A stretch of DNA of 64,000 bases from an uncultured Christensenellaceae bacterium (GTDB taxonomy: Bacteria > Bacillota > Clostridia > Christensenellales > CAG-314): contig CAJUIZ010000002.1 of NCBI GenBank assembly GCA_910586625.1, positions 123,930-187,929 on the forward strand. The letters run 5' to 3'. Position 1 is the first letter of the stretch. Every line of letters begins with the position of its first letter. Shown here piece after piece: positions 1 to 8,086 of the stretch. The notes beneath the pieces were generated by a model that saw only the letters and a program-made list of their open reading frames with translations, did not search any database and was not told where the DNA came from. Both the position numbers and the translations under genes were made by a program.

Positions 1-303
1 TTCCACAAGTATCACGTCGCGCCCCTTGCAGTCGAGAGTCAGGTCTTTTAGCAGCGTCACTTCGCCAGAAGTATAAGTACGTCCGCCGCCGTAGCTTGCC
101 ACGCAAATAAAATCCACGTCTACGTCCAACTCCACTTGCCGAAGCAAATCGGCAACAAATATCCACGCACCCTTCAAAACGCCCGCAATCAGCGGTCGCT
201 TACCTTTATAATCCTGCGTTATTTCGTCGGCAACCTGCTTGACGCGCTCTTGTATCTGCCGAGCGGAAAACATAATACGTTTTATATCCGAATGAGCTTT
301 CAT
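1..303 (-). CDS. hpt: Hypoxanthine phosphoribosyltransferase, N-terminal part (runs off the left edge)
   Basis: About 101 codons are present. The protein starts MKAHSDIKRIMFSARQIQER and continues with the PLIAGVLKGAWIFVADLL segment and the DFICVASYGGGRTYTSGEV segment expected of HPRT, which makes IMP/GMP from hypoxanthine/guanine and PRPP in purine salvage. The catalytic acidic PRPP-binding loop lies just beyond the edge; the sequence stops at DVILVE. The ATG shares one base with the tilS stop (TGATG), so it is translationally coupled to tilS; tilS-hpt is a classic Bacillota order. Identity is from motif recognition and gene order. Confidence 0.9.
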   Translation of the reverse strand, partial: MKAHSDIKRIMFSARQIQERVKQVADEITQDYKGKRPLIAGVLKGAWIFVADLLRQVELDVDVDFICVASYGGGRTYTSGEVTLLKDLTLDCKGRDVILVE

Positions 304-1589
304 CAGTTCGCACCTTCTACCCATATATAATACTCAACGGACGCGTCCGTTGTTTTAACCTTATCGGAGATTTCCACTCCGCATATTATCAGTGCTTCGT
401 TTCCGCTTGCCACAATCGGCAAACCGTCCCGCAGACGGCGCGGTATTTTGATATCTATCAAATATTTCCTTAGCGGTTTGCTTCCGCCGCCGAACTTAAC
501 GAAAACATCACCTTTCCGCTTGTTGCGTATGATTGCATCTTGCGGAATTGCGTTTATATCGAATCGCAGATATTCGCCGTTTTTCGGGGGACGGTCTGAT
601 ACCGCTACCGTTCCGTAGGGAGTAACCGTTTTGCCGACTTCGAATGGAATTTCGAAGCCGCACGTCTGCCCGTTCTCCGCAGTAATAGTAATACAGTCGT
701 AATCGTTAATCGCCGTATAACCGAATGGCAGACTGATTTGTTTGCCGCCGTCACAGTCGGACAACGCAATCAACGCTTCGATATGCCTACGTTCTATATC
801 GTAAAAAACGCCCAAAGATCTAAACACCTTGCGCAGCGACCGATACGCTACGGGCTTGGGTTGCTTGACGATTTCCAAGGGTATACACGCCTGTTTTTCT
901 AAAAACGTTACCGACGAAATATCCGCAAGCGAATCGAGATAGGCGTTGTCTTCCGCTATATTGTCCGCGAAACGGATTATGTTTTGTTCCGCAGACGGAT
1001 TAAGCCTTTTAAGCTCCGGCAATATTACCTTGCGTATATAATTGCGCGAGTACTTGGTTTCGTCGTTGGTACTGTCGTGAACGTAAGGCACGTTATTTTC
1101 GCGTGCGTAGCTTTCTATATCCGCGCGCGACCAATCCAACATCGGACGCAGATATTTGCCGTTTTGCCGCCGTATTCCTTCCGCGCCGTAGGATCCGCTC
1201 CCGCGGATAATGTGCATCAAAACCGTTTCGGCGTTGTCCCCTTTGTGATGCGCCAGACACACGCAGTCGCAGTCAGCTTCGTCCAATACTTCGTAACGCA
1301 AAATGCGCGCTGCCGTTTCTTCTGACAACCTATGCTCGGACGCGTAGTTCGGCACGTCCACGAAAACCTTACGGCACTCTACTTGCAGTTTTTGACAATA
1401 TTCTTCTACGAAATTGCAATCCGCCTGCGCCTGAGCGCGGATATTGTGATTGACGGTTATAACGGAAAAATTCGGACGCGGAGAAAGAGCGGAGAATATA
1501 TGCAGCATAGTCATCGAATCCACTCCGCCCGATACGGCCAATACGTATTTTTTCGTTAAGTCGAGTTCTACCATTTTTATCTCTGTCAC
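303..1589 (-). CDS. tilS: tRNA(Ile)-lysidine synthetase
   Basis: TilS attaches lysine to C34 of the AUA-reading tRNA-Ile, using ATP, in the cytoplasm. The PP-loop SGGVDS sits at about residues 19-24, followed by the N-terminal ATPase domain (HHKGDNAETVLM; RPMLDWSRADIESYA) to about residue 190. A middle domain and a C-terminal domain ending near residue 420 (GDVFVKFGGGSKPLRKYLID) follow. Length 428 is normal. Met1 and Met6 are both possible starts. It lies between rsmA and hpt on the same strand. Confidence 0.95.
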   Translation of the reverse strand: MTEIKMVELDLTKKYVLAVSGGVDSMTMLHIFSALSPRPNFSVITVNHNIRAQAQADCNFVEEYCQKLQVECRKVFVDVPNYASEHRLSEETAARILRYEVLDEADCDCVCLAHHKGDNAETVLMHIIRGSGSYGAEGIRRQNGKYLRPMLDWSRADIESYARENNVPYVHDSTNDETKYSRNYIRKVILPELKRLNPSAEQNIIRFADNIAEDNAYLDSLADISSVTFLEKQACIPLEIVKQPKPVAYRSLRKVFRSLGVFYDIERRHIEALIALSDCDGGKQISLPFGYTAINDYDCITITAENGQTCGFEIPFEVGKTVTPYGTVAVSDRPPKNGEYLRFDINAIPQDAIIRNKRKGDVFVKFGGGSKPLRKYLIDIKIPRRLRDGLPIVASGNEALIICGVEISDKVKTTDASVEYYIWVEGAN

Positions 1590-1621
1590 AATCGATTATA
1601 TCGTACGCAAATAACACTTAC

Positions 1622-1676
1622 ACGGAACTAAGCTTTTAAGCGTGGTACGCTGAAGTTAAAAAATGTTTAGTTCCGT
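1622..1676. repeat. Inverted repeat between rsmA and tilS
   Basis: ACGGAACTAA at 1622-1631 pairs perfectly with TTAGTTCCGT at 1667-1676. Inside is a short AGCGT/ACGCT hairpin (1639-1643/1647-1651). In the minus-strand transcript this forms a nested hairpin in the rsmA-tilS spacer. There is no clean T-run after it, so a processing or stability element is as likely as a terminator. Confidence 0.5.
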
Positions 1677-1700
1677 CAAGTCCGATTAACTGCTTAGTTA

Positions 1701-2528
1701 TCAAATATTGCTTTCTATTGCTTTGTACAATGCGACGAATTGCTCCACGGACAGTTCTTCTCCGCGGCAGCCGACGGACAAGCCGCATTGTCTAACCGTA
1801 TCTTCCGCCGATTCTCGGTTAAAGCCGAATCCCGTTATAAGGTTGTTTACCAACGTTTTACGCCGCATAGCAAACGCGGAACGCACAGTCTTGCGGAACA
1901 ACTTGCGATTGGGTATATCGTACTTGTTTCTGTTCATATCAATACGAACTACCGCGCTGTCCACGTTGGGCTCGGGATAAAACAGCTTACGAGATAATGT
2001 TCTTGTGACAGTAACGTCTGCCACGGCTTGAACGCCTACGGTCAACGCGCCGTAATCCTTGGTAGACGGTATCGCGTTTAATCTGTCCGCCACTTCCTTT
2101 TGTATAGTAAGGGTCAATGACGTAACGTTTGCACTGTTTTCTACAAAGGACATTATAAGCGGACTTGTTAAATAGTACGGAATGTTGGCTACAACGCGGT
2201 AGTCGGCTCCGCAGCATTCGTCCACGTCGGCAATATTCCGCTTCATAATGTCGCCGATAATTACCCGAACGTTGGAGCAGTCTTCGAGAGTAATCGCAAG
2301 CACCTTTTCCAAATTGCGGTCTATTTCATAAGCAATTACTTTATCTGCGCACTTAGAAAGCTCGCGCGTAAGCGTTCCCGCGCCCGCGCCTATTTCCAAT
2401 ACCGTGCCGCCGTTTACGCCTGCGTCCGAAACAATTTGTTCAAGCAGATTCTTATCAGTCAAAAAGTTCTGTCCGAACTGTTTGTTAAAGCGGAAGCCCG
2501 ACTGACTCAATATTTGTTTTACATCCAT
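1701..2528 (-). CDS. rsmA: 16S rRNA (adenine1518/1519-N6)-dimethyltransferase
   Basis: KsgA/RsmA dimethylates two adjacent adenines in helix 45 of 16S rRNA during 30S maturation. The SAM-binding motif I VLEIGAGAGTLTREL is at about residues 44-58. The catalytic NIPYYLTSP motif is at about residue 115, and the C-terminal RNA-binding part (FRKTVRSAFAMRRKTLVNNL) is intact. Length 275 is typical. The start codon abuts the stop of the upstream Fe-alcohol dehydrogenase with no spacer, so the two are probably cotranscribed. Confidence 0.95.
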   Translation of the reverse strand: MDVKQILSQSGFRFNKQFGQNFLTDKNLLEQIVSDAGVNGGTVLEIGAGAGTLTRELSKCADKVIAYEIDRNLEKVLAITLEDCSNVRVIIGDIMKRNIADVDECCGADYRVVANIPYYLTSPLIMSFVENSANVTSLTLTIQKEVADRLNAIPSTKDYGALTVGVQAVADVTVTRTLSRKLFYPEPNVDSAVVRIDMNRNKYDIPNRKLFRKTVRSAFAMRRKTLVNNLITGFGFNRESAEDTVRQCGLSVGCRGEELSVEQFVALYKAIESNI

Positions 2529-3734
2529 TTACATTACCTTATAATAAATTTGTTTGAGTTGCTCGGCGTTCATCAATTTAGGTACAGGATACAACGGATT
2601 GGCTTCCTTATCCGCGTGACTCGCCAAAGCGTCCAAATCATTGACGTCGACTTTACCCCCGAATGTTGACGGTATGTCCAACGCATTGTTCATCTCGTCG
2701 ATAGCTTGTATAAACTTGTCGGCGGCTACGGCGTTAGTATCGGTTTTGTCAGCAACGCCGACCGTAACGGCAAGCGATGCCAATTTTTTATGCGCGGACT
2801 TGCCGTAAGCTTCCAAAACTCTCGGAAGCAATACTGCATTTGCCAAGCCGTGAGCAATTCCGTACGTTCCGCCCAACGCATGAGCAAGCGCATGGACGTA
2901 GCCTACGTATGCGCGGGTAAAAGCAAGTCCCGCAAGATAAGCGGCTATTTGCATATTTGCGCGCGCCACCAAGTTGCTTCCGCTGTGAGTAGCTTCGGCA
3001 AGGTTACCGAATATCAGCTGCACAGCCTGCTTCGCCTGACGCTTGGTTGCGCGGGTGTTGCCGCGCCCTATATACGCTTCGACTGCGTGAGTCAAAGCGT
3101 CCATTCCCGTTGTAGCCGTCAAAAAGGACGGAAGGGTTACCGTTAGCGTAGGATCGAGAACGGCGTAATGCGGAATAAGCGAAAAGTCGTTGATTGCGTA
3201 CTTATCGCGGGTTTCGTCGTCTGTAATAACCGCCGCTACCGTACATTCGCTGCCCGTACCTGCAGTAGTCGGAACGGCGAAAAAGGGCGGAAGTTTTTTG
3301 TTGACCTTGAGCAACCCCTTCATTTGATTAACAGACTTGCGCGGCATTGCAACCCGAGCACCTATCGCTTTGGCACAATCCATCGCAGAACCGCCGCCGA
3401 ATGCGAGTATTCCGTCACAGTCGTATCTTTTATAAACCGCCAAGCCTTCTTCCACCTGCTTGACGGTGGGATTGGGCAACACGCCGTCGTATACCGAATA
3501 ATCAAGCGTGCCGTTTGCCGATTTGAAGAAAGAATCAAGCGATCCCCTTTCCAATGCGGGCTTGTCGCACACAATCAACGGACGGTTAACGCCCTTTTTC
3601 TTCATATACGTAGCAACTTTCGCAAAGCTGCCTTCGCCTTCCAATAATTCCGGCTCGCGCCAGGGCATAAACGCCATACCTACGTACAACGCCCTTTGAT
3701 ATAATCTGCAACCGATTTTTTTCAAAAAATTCAT
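2529..3734 (-). CDS. Iron-containing alcohol dehydrogenase
   Basis: A group III metal-dependent dehydrogenase that interconverts alcohols and aldehydes with NAD(P)H. Family marks are the nucleotide-binding GILAFGGGSAMDCAKAI, the PTTAGTGSE loop and metal ligands in DALTHAVEAYIG and HALAHALGGTYGIAHGLAN. The open frame extends upstream, but ATG 3734 (MNFLKKIGCR) has AGGGGAA seven bases before it and gives the usual length of 401 residues. Substrate cannot be told. It heads a probable Fe-ADH/rsmA/tilS/hpt transcript. Confidence 0.9.
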   Translation of the reverse strand: MNFLKKIGCRLYQRALYVGMAFMPWREPELLEGEGSFAKVATYMKKKGVNRPLIVCDKPALERGSLDSFFKSANGTLDYSVYDGVLPNPTVKQVEEGLAVYKRYDCDGILAFGGGSAMDCAKAIGARVAMPRKSVNQMKGLLKVNKKLPPFFAVPTTAGTGSECTVAAVITDDETRDKYAINDFSLIPHYAVLDPTLTVTLPSFLTATTGMDALTHAVEAYIGRGNTRATKRQAKQAVQLIFGNLAEATHSGSNLVARANMQIAAYLAGLAFTRAYVGYVHALAHALGGTYGIAHGLANAVLLPRVLEAYGKSAHKKLASLAVTVGVADKTDTNAVAADKFIQAIDEMNNALDIPSTFGGKVDVNDLDALASHADKEANPLYPVPKLMNAEQLKQIYYKVM

Positions 3735-3786
3735 TTCGATATTCCCCTGACGCTTTGCGGAAAAAACCGAAAGCTTGTTGTTGCCA

Positions 3787-3815
3787 ATTATACAACAAAA
3801 AACTCGGCGTGTAAA
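3787..3815 (-). promoter_or_regulatory. Promoter for Fe-ADH/rsmA/tilS/hpt
   Basis: On the minus strand TTTACA (3815-3810) and TATAAT (3792-3787) are 17 bases apart, about 50 bases before the Fe-ADH start. The -35 overlaps the end of the upstream rpsR terminator, a compact arrangement. Confidence 0.65.
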
Positions 3816-3848
3816 CAAAAATCTCACTTCGAAAGAAGCGAGATTTTA
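3813..3848 (-). terminator. Intrinsic terminator after rpsR
   Basis: On the minus strand AAAATCTCGCTTC pairs with GAAGTGAGATTTT (one G-U) around a four-base loop and runs into TTTTTGTTT. It closes the rpsF-ssb-rpsR operon. Confidence 0.85.
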
Positions 3849-3863
3849 CAGTCGATTTCCTTA

Positions 3864-4109
3864 TTAGTCTGCTACGTAAGGAATCAAAGCCATTTGACGA
3901 GCGCGCTTGATTGCAACCGCAAGCTCTCTTTGGTGACGAGCGCAAACGCCAGTCATACGGCGCGGCAAGATTTTACCGCTTTCCGTAAGATACTTACGAA
4001 GCTTGGCTACGTCTTTGTAATCGATATACTCGGACTTTTCTACACAGAAGTTGCAAACCTTTCTGCGGGTAGGTCTTCTCATCGGCCTTTTGATTTCTTT
4101 ATTTTCCAT
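3864..4109 (-). CDS. rpsR: 30S ribosomal protein S18
   Basis: The body matches bS18: RRPTRRKVCNFCVEKSEYID, then the basic RRMTGVCARHQRELAVAIKRAR core. It pairs with S6 on the 30S platform. The upstream ATG at 4115 is only three bases from the AAGGAG, whereas ATG 4109 (MENKEIKR) is nine bases away, so I place the start at 4109 (81 residues). It is last in the conserved rpsF-ssb-rpsR operon. Confidence 0.95.
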   Translation of the reverse strand: MENKEIKRPMRRPTRRKVCNFCVEKSEYIDYKDVAKLRKYLTESGKILPRRMTGVCARHQRELAVAIKRARQMALIPYVAD

Positions 4110-4128
4110 TGTCATATTCTCCTTATTG

Positions 4129-4536
4129 TTAGAAAGGCATATCGTCGTCGACGACTTCCTTCAATTCGTCCATCGAAGTATCCTTAGGACGAGCGGGGGC
4201 TGCCGTACCCGCGGTAGTTGCACTGTTGGCGCGAGACAAAAACTCTACTTGGTCGGCGCGAATTTCAAACGTAGTACGCTTTACTCCGTCGCGTTCGTAG
4301 CTGCCCGTTTGTATACTGCCCGTTACGGCTACCTGACTGCCCTTTACCAAATACTTAACGCAGTTTTGCGCAAGTCCGTCCCAAGTGACGATATTGATAA
4401 AGTCCGCCTTGTTTTCGCCGTCGCGCGAATACGAACGATTGACTGCGATAGAAAAACGACAGTAAGAGTGTCCCGAATCCAACGTCGAAGCCGTGGGATC
4501 TTGCGTTAATCTGCCAATTAAAAATGCCTTGTTCAT
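4129..4536 (-). CDS. ssb: Single-stranded DNA-binding protein
   Basis: An OB-fold SSB that coats ssDNA during replication, repair and recombination. MNKAFLIGRLTQDPT opens the OB fold and the core runs to about residue 105. A short Ala/Pro linker leads to the acidic DDDMPF tip that recruits partner proteins. At 135 residues it is slightly short because of the linker. It sits between rpsF and rpsR as usual. Confidence 0.96.
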   Translation of the reverse strand: MNKAFLIGRLTQDPTASTLDSGHSYCRFSIAVNRSYSRDGENKADFINIVTWDGLAQNCVKYLVKGSQVAVTGSIQTGSYERDGVKRTTFEIRADQVEFLSRANSATTAGTAAPARPKDTSMDELKEVVDDDMPF

Positions 4537-4554
4537 TTGTTCTCTCCTAAGCTT

Positions 4555-4836
4555 CTATTTCTTGACAATCAAGAAACGAATTACGGCGTCGGTAATACGC
4601 ATAACGCGTTCCAACTCGTCGGGAAGGGTTGCGGGGGCGGTGAAGTTTACCAATACGTAGTAGCCTTCGGTTTTGTAATCGATAGGATACGCAAGTTTCC
4701 TTGTTCCCCACTTGTCGATTCCGTCGATAGTTCCGCCGTTATCCGTAACAACCGCGTTGAGTTTTTCCACTACTGCGCCCTTAGCTTCGTCGGAAAGCTC
4801 GTTGTTAAGAATATACAACAATTCGTAACTGTTCAT
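4555..4836 (-). CDS. rpsF: 30S ribosomal protein S6
   Basis: bS6, 93 residues: MNSYELLYILNNELSDEAKGAVVEKL, then the GTRKLAYPIDYKTEGYYVLVNF strand region. A strong GGAGG lies nine bases before the ATG. First gene of rpsF-ssb-rpsR, with its own promoter (4915-4943). Confidence 0.97.
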   Translation of the reverse strand: MNSYELLYILNNELSDEAKGAVVEKLNAVVTDNGGTIDGIDKWGTRKLAYPIDYKTEGYYVLVNFTAPATLPDELERVMRITDAVIRFLIVKK

Positions 4837-4849
4837 AATTTTTTACCTC

Positions 4850-4912
4850 CTTGTGGTCTGATGTGGCGACAGCGGGCAAGCTGCCGCAAGGTTGCTCGAA
4901 ATTCGAGTGATA
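4850..4912 (-). promoter_or_regulatory. Structured rpsF leader, candidate S6:S18 autoregulatory site
   Basis: The leader carries a hairpin whose arms are GCGGCAGC (minus strand, 4887-4880) and GCTGTCGC (4873-4866), preceded by the palindrome CTCGAATTTCGAG. An S6:S18-binding leader that represses this operon is known in many bacteria. Whether this hairpin carries that consensus needs a covariance-model search, so the call is an inference from position. Confidence 0.4.
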
Positions 4913-4914
4913 TC

Positions 4915-4943
4915 ATTATATAACACCCCATAAAAAAATGCAA
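4915..4943 (-). promoter_or_regulatory. Promoter of rpsF-ssb-rpsR
   Basis: Minus-strand TTGCAT (4943-4938), 17-base spacer, TATAAT (4920-4915). The -35 box is embedded in the terminator hairpin of the operon upstream. Confidence 0.75.
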
Positions 4944-4958
4944 GCGATTGCTTGCATT
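4931..4958 (-). terminator. Intrinsic terminator of the GH3-galM-ung-hydrolase operon
   Basis: On the minus strand AATGCAAGC and GCTTGCATT form a nine-base stem with a four-base loop followed by a T-run. It lies about 200 bases past the hydrolase stop, after a possible 47-codon ORF. No other structure is seen in 4837-5167. Confidence 0.8.
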
Positions 4959-5012
4959 ATCTGAACATTGTAAACGCTAAAAAACGATAAACTCCATTAC
5001 AACAAATTAAAG

Positions 5013-5156
5013 CTATACCACTTGAACCAAATCACCGTAGAACTTTTTTATCTTTTTTGCGTCTATAACGCCAATTACCAACAAAGGAAATACCCACACT
5101 ATCAAACTATTTCTATTAGTCTTTAATTTTAAGGTTGCAGAATCACCGTTAGTCAT
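5013..5156 (-). CDS. Possible small hydrophobic protein, 47 residues
   Basis: ATG at 5156 reads MTNGDSATLKLKTNRNSLIV and then a hydrophobic stretch WVFPLLVIGVID before a lysine-rich end. It lies between the hydrolase stop and the operon terminator, on the same strand. There is no recognisable ribosome-binding site, so it may not be translated. I do not recognise a family. Confidence 0.3.
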   Translation of the reverse strand: MTNGDSATLKLKTNRNSLIVWVFPLLVIGVIDAKKIKKFYGDLVQVV

Positions 5157-5167
5157 ATTACACCGAT

Positions 5168-5959
5168 TTATACTTCTCTTACAGGTACTTCGGGGACGAT
5201 TTCGCCGTCGGACAAAAATTGAACTACCTTGGGAATTATCACATTGTCGCGGTTGGTATAAAGCATTCCGTGTCCTACGTCTTCGAATTGTTCTTCCTTG
5301 TAATCGGTAAAATGTCCTTTGAGATATTCCACCGAACCGCGCGGCACCAGTTCGTCCAAGTCGCCGCGCAAAATAAGCGTCGGAGCAGCGACCGCGGGCG
5401 ATTCGTCCAAGGTTTTGTTAATCAGCTTTATCAATTTACTGAAAACCGTATACGTATGTCTGTTGAGATTGGGCAAAATTTTGTCGAATTCCAACTTCAA
5501 GCATGCAGAAATATTACGCTGATAGGGCTGCATAGTCTCGCGCACGGCAGATACCTTTTCGCGCATTTTTCCCTGAGCGGATTTATACGTTTTATGCTGC
5601 AAGCCCACGTAGTATTTCAAAGCGTCGAACATAAAACGCGGATTGAGATACTTATTTGCGGGAGCCATCAAAACGCATTTATGCGGCTTCTTGGTTGCGG
5701 CGATATAGCTCGCCAAGGCTCCGCCCATCGAAAAACCGATAACGTCCACTTCGTCGTATTTTTCCGCAAGGCTATCGAAACATGCGTTAACCGTCTCGAT
5801 TGTCGAATCCACCGTAAACAGAGAAAAATCCACATTGCCGTTATGTCCCGGAATTTCGCAAGGGACTACCTTGTCGTAAAAGCCCAAGTAGTCGTACAGT
5901 CTTCCGAAATCCGTCGTATCCGTCAAAAACCCGTGTATGGTCATTACAGCCCTTGTCAT
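5168..5959 (-). CDS. Alpha/beta hydrolase (carboxylesterase-like)
   Basis: A serine hydrolase of the alpha/beta fold. HGFLTDTTDF forms the oxyanion region, the nucleophile elbow is GFSMGG (about residue 80), the acid is in ILRGDLDELVP and the histidine in VGHGMLYTN. This resembles monoacylglycerol lipase/carboxylesterase Est30-like enzymes. A GTG at 5968 is in frame, but AAGGTGG fits ATG 5959 (MTRAVMTIHG). It lies two bases after the ung stop, so the two are coupled. Substrate unknown. Confidence 0.8.
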   Translation of the reverse strand: MTRAVMTIHGFLTDTTDFGRLYDYLGFYDKVVPCEIPGHNGNVDFSLFTVDSTIETVNACFDSLAEKYDEVDVIGFSMGGALASYIAATKKPHKCVLMAPANKYLNPRFMFDALKYYVGLQHKTYKSAQGKMREKVSAVRETMQPYQRNISACLKLEFDKILPNLNRHTYTVFSKLIKLINKTLDESPAVAAPTLILRGDLDELVPRGSVEYLKGHFTDYKEEQFEDVGHGMLYTNRDNVIIPKVVQFLSDGEIVPEVPVREV

Positions 5960-5961
5960 TG

Positions 5962-6621
5962 CTACCACCTTATTTCCTTATTCTGTAATTTTAAGTATTC
6001 GTTCGCCTTGCCGAAATGTCCGCATCCGAAAAAGCCGTTATACGCAGATAAGGGGCTTGGGTGCGCAGCGGTTAAAACCAAATGCTGCGGATTGGTTATA
6101 AGTTGCTTTTTAGCATAGGCGTTGCGTCCCCATAGCATAAACACCATACCGCGCTCACGTTCGTTAAGTTTGCATATTACTCTGTCGGTAAAGGTTTCCC
6201 AGCCTTTGCCCTGATGAGAATTGGGACGCCCCTGTTCCACCGTCAAAACCGTGTTAAGCAGCAACACGCCCTGCCTTGCCCAAGGCGTAAGGTTTCCGCC
6301 CACAATAGTCGACGGACTGCCCGTATCGTCTTGTATTTCCTTGAAAATATTTACCAAACTCATAGGCGGACTTACGCCGTCGGGAACGGAAAAGCTCATC
6401 CCCATAGCCTGTCCCGGATTGTAGTATGGGTCTTGCCCTAATATTACCACGTTTACGTCGTCGTATGCGGTATTGTCGAAAGCGTTAAGTATCAGCCGCT
6501 TGGGCGGAAATACGCGAACCGCATCGTAACGCTCTACCAAAAACTGTTTCAGCTGCTTAAAGTAAGGCTTTGCGAACTCTTCCTTGAATAGCTCGTCCCA
6601 TCCGTTGTAATCGCGTTCCAC
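5962..6621 (-). CDS. ung: Uracil-DNA glycosylase, family 1
   Basis: Removes uracil from DNA to start base excision repair. The water-activating motif is GQDPYYNPGQA (usual form GQDPYHGPGQA), followed by LLLNTVLTVE and the HPSPLSA loop that enters the minor groove. Length 219 is typical. It starts with GTG at 6621, seven bases after AAGGAG. The upstream gene's stop overlaps this ribosome-binding site. Confidence 0.95.
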   Translation of the reverse strand: MERDYNGWDELFKEEFAKPYFKQLKQFLVERYDAVRVFPPKRLILNAFDNTAYDDVNVVILGQDPYYNPGQAMGMSFSVPDGVSPPMSLVNIFKEIQDDTGSPSTIVGGNLTPWARQGVLLLNTVLTVEQGRPNSHQGKGWETFTDRVICKLNERERGMVFMLWGRNAYAKKQLITNPQHLVLTAAHPSPLSAYNGFFGCGHFGKANEYLKLQNKEIRW

Positions 6622-6625
6622 GTCG

Positions 6626-7072
6626 TTACTCCTTAAATGCCGAAATGATTACCGAACCGGAAACGGGGCTGACCGTATCGCCGTCGGCGAGAGTGATTAT
6701 ATCTCCGCCTTCGTACTCTCTTACCAGTCCGTTAACACGCATATTAAACTTGGTCGACGCGTCGTCGGCGTTTTCCACCGTATACTTGCCGACGTTCAAT
6801 TTGCCTTCCGCTCCAACGGAATATATGACGTTGCGGCTCATAACGAAATCTTCGCACAAGACCGCTTCATCCCGCTCAGCCGCCGCCTGTGTTTCCTGCG
6901 TTTGCTCCGCTTCCACGCGCGGCGCGGCGTTCTTGGAACGATTCCTACTTACCAAGACGGCGGCAACGCCGCAACATATAGCTCCCAATGCGCCGCCGAT
7001 TAGGGCGCAGTACAACACTATATTGCCGATGTCTAAAAAGGCGAGTAAATTTGCTGTAATCGATGTCATCAT
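6626..7072 (-). CDS. Small single-span membrane protein of unknown function
   Basis: 148 residues. One N-terminal transmembrane helix at about residues 17-42 (IVLYCALIGGALGAICCGVA) is followed by a Gln/Glu/Ala-rich linker and a C-terminal soluble domain (about 75-148) rich in Val, Gly and Asp that looks beta-stranded. Not a family I recognise. It lies between galM and ung in one operon. The topology resembles small carboxylase-gamma-type anchors, but there is no sequence support for that. Confidence 0.6.
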   Translation of the reverse strand: MMTSITANLLAFLDIGNIVLYCALIGGALGAICCGVAAVLVSRNRSKNAAPRVEAEQTQETQAAAERDEAVLCEDFVMSRNVIYSVGAEGKLNVGKYTVENADDASTKFNMRVNGLVREYEGGDIITLADGDTVSPVSGSVIISAFKE

Positions 7073-7081
7073 TTGCGTCTC

Positions 7082-8086
7082 CTACAAAAGTGTAAATACG
7101 TACTGTGTACTGGAATGGTGCTTGTCGCCGGCTTTTAGAATAGGCTTGTCGCAATCGTCGCGATTGATTGCGTCGGGATAAAACTGCGTTTCCAAACAAA
7201 AGCCGCTGCGTTTGTTGTAAACCGACTTGCCTTCCTGTCCGACAAGAAAATTGCCCGAATAAAACTGCATTCCGCAGCAATCGGTATACACGTCCATACA
7301 TATACCGGTCTTGGTGGAATAAACCGTAGCGGCGTGATTGTCGTTGAGACAAAAGTTATGGTCGTAGCCGCCTGCCAACCGCAGTTGAACGTTGTTGCCG
7401 TCTATGTCCTGCCCAATAGGCTTGGCCTGCGTAAAATCAAACGGGGTACCTGCGACTTCCGCCTTGACCGTGGGGATGAGCCGTTCGTCTATTTCCAGAT
7501 AACGGTCGGCGTTTATCTGCATAACGTTGTCCAAAATACTGCCGTCGTCTTCGCCGTTCAGATTGAAATACGTATGATTGGTAGGATTGAATACGGTATC
7601 TTTGTCGCTCTCGCCGTAGTAGTCTATAGCAAGAGTGCTTCCCTTGACAGTATACCTGACGCGCATTTTAAGCTTACCGGGGTAGCCTTCTTCGCCGTCG
7701 GGGCTAACGTATTCGAACACTACGCTATCGCCGTCGATAGTGCTTTCGAAATTCTTCGTGTTGAACCCCGCTTCGCCGCCGTGCAAGTGCGCGGTACCGT
7801 TATTCCGAGCCAATTGATACGTGGTTTCGTTCAGCGTAAAGCTCCCGTTTGCAATGCGATTTCCGCAACGTCCTACAACCGCGCCCATATAATCGCCCTT
7901 ATCTACCATATCGGACGGGCTTGTCATTCCGAGAGCCACGTCCGTTTTCTTGCCGAATCTGTCGTGAACCTTGACGGACAAAACGGTAGCGCCGAGAGAG
8001 CACACTATTACGTCTATCTTGTCGGATAACAGATAAACGTACACTTCCTGTCCGTTATATTCTTCAAAAAGCTGTTGAGTAATCAT
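7082..8086 (-). CDS. galM: Aldose 1-epimerase (mutarotase)
   Basis: Interconverts alpha and beta anomers of hexoses in the cytoplasm. Family marks are GRCGNRIANGSF near residue 71, the catalytic histidine in PTNHTYFNLNG (about residue 168), GYDHNF and the end-region glutamate in SGFCLETQFYPDA. Length 334 is typical. Its ATG overlaps the stop of the GH3 gene by four bases (ATGA), consistent with the two enzymes working on sugars released from beta-glucosides. Confidence 0.93.
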   Translation of the reverse strand: MITQQLFEEYNGQEVYVYLLSDKIDVIVCSLGATVLSVKVHDRFGKKTDVALGMTSPSDMVDKGDYMGAVVGRCGNRIANGSFTLNETTYQLARNNGTAHLHGGEAGFNTKNFESTIDGDSVVFEYVSPDGEEGYPGKLKMRVRYTVKGSTLAIDYYGESDKDTVFNPTNHTYFNLNGEDDGSILDNVMQINADRYLEIDERLIPTVKAEVAGTPFDFTQAKPIGQDIDGNNVQLRLAGGYDHNFCLNDNHAATVYSTKTGICMDVYTDCCGMQFYSGNFLVGQEGKSVYNKRSGFCLETQFYPDAINRDDCDKPILKAGDKHHSSTQYVFTLL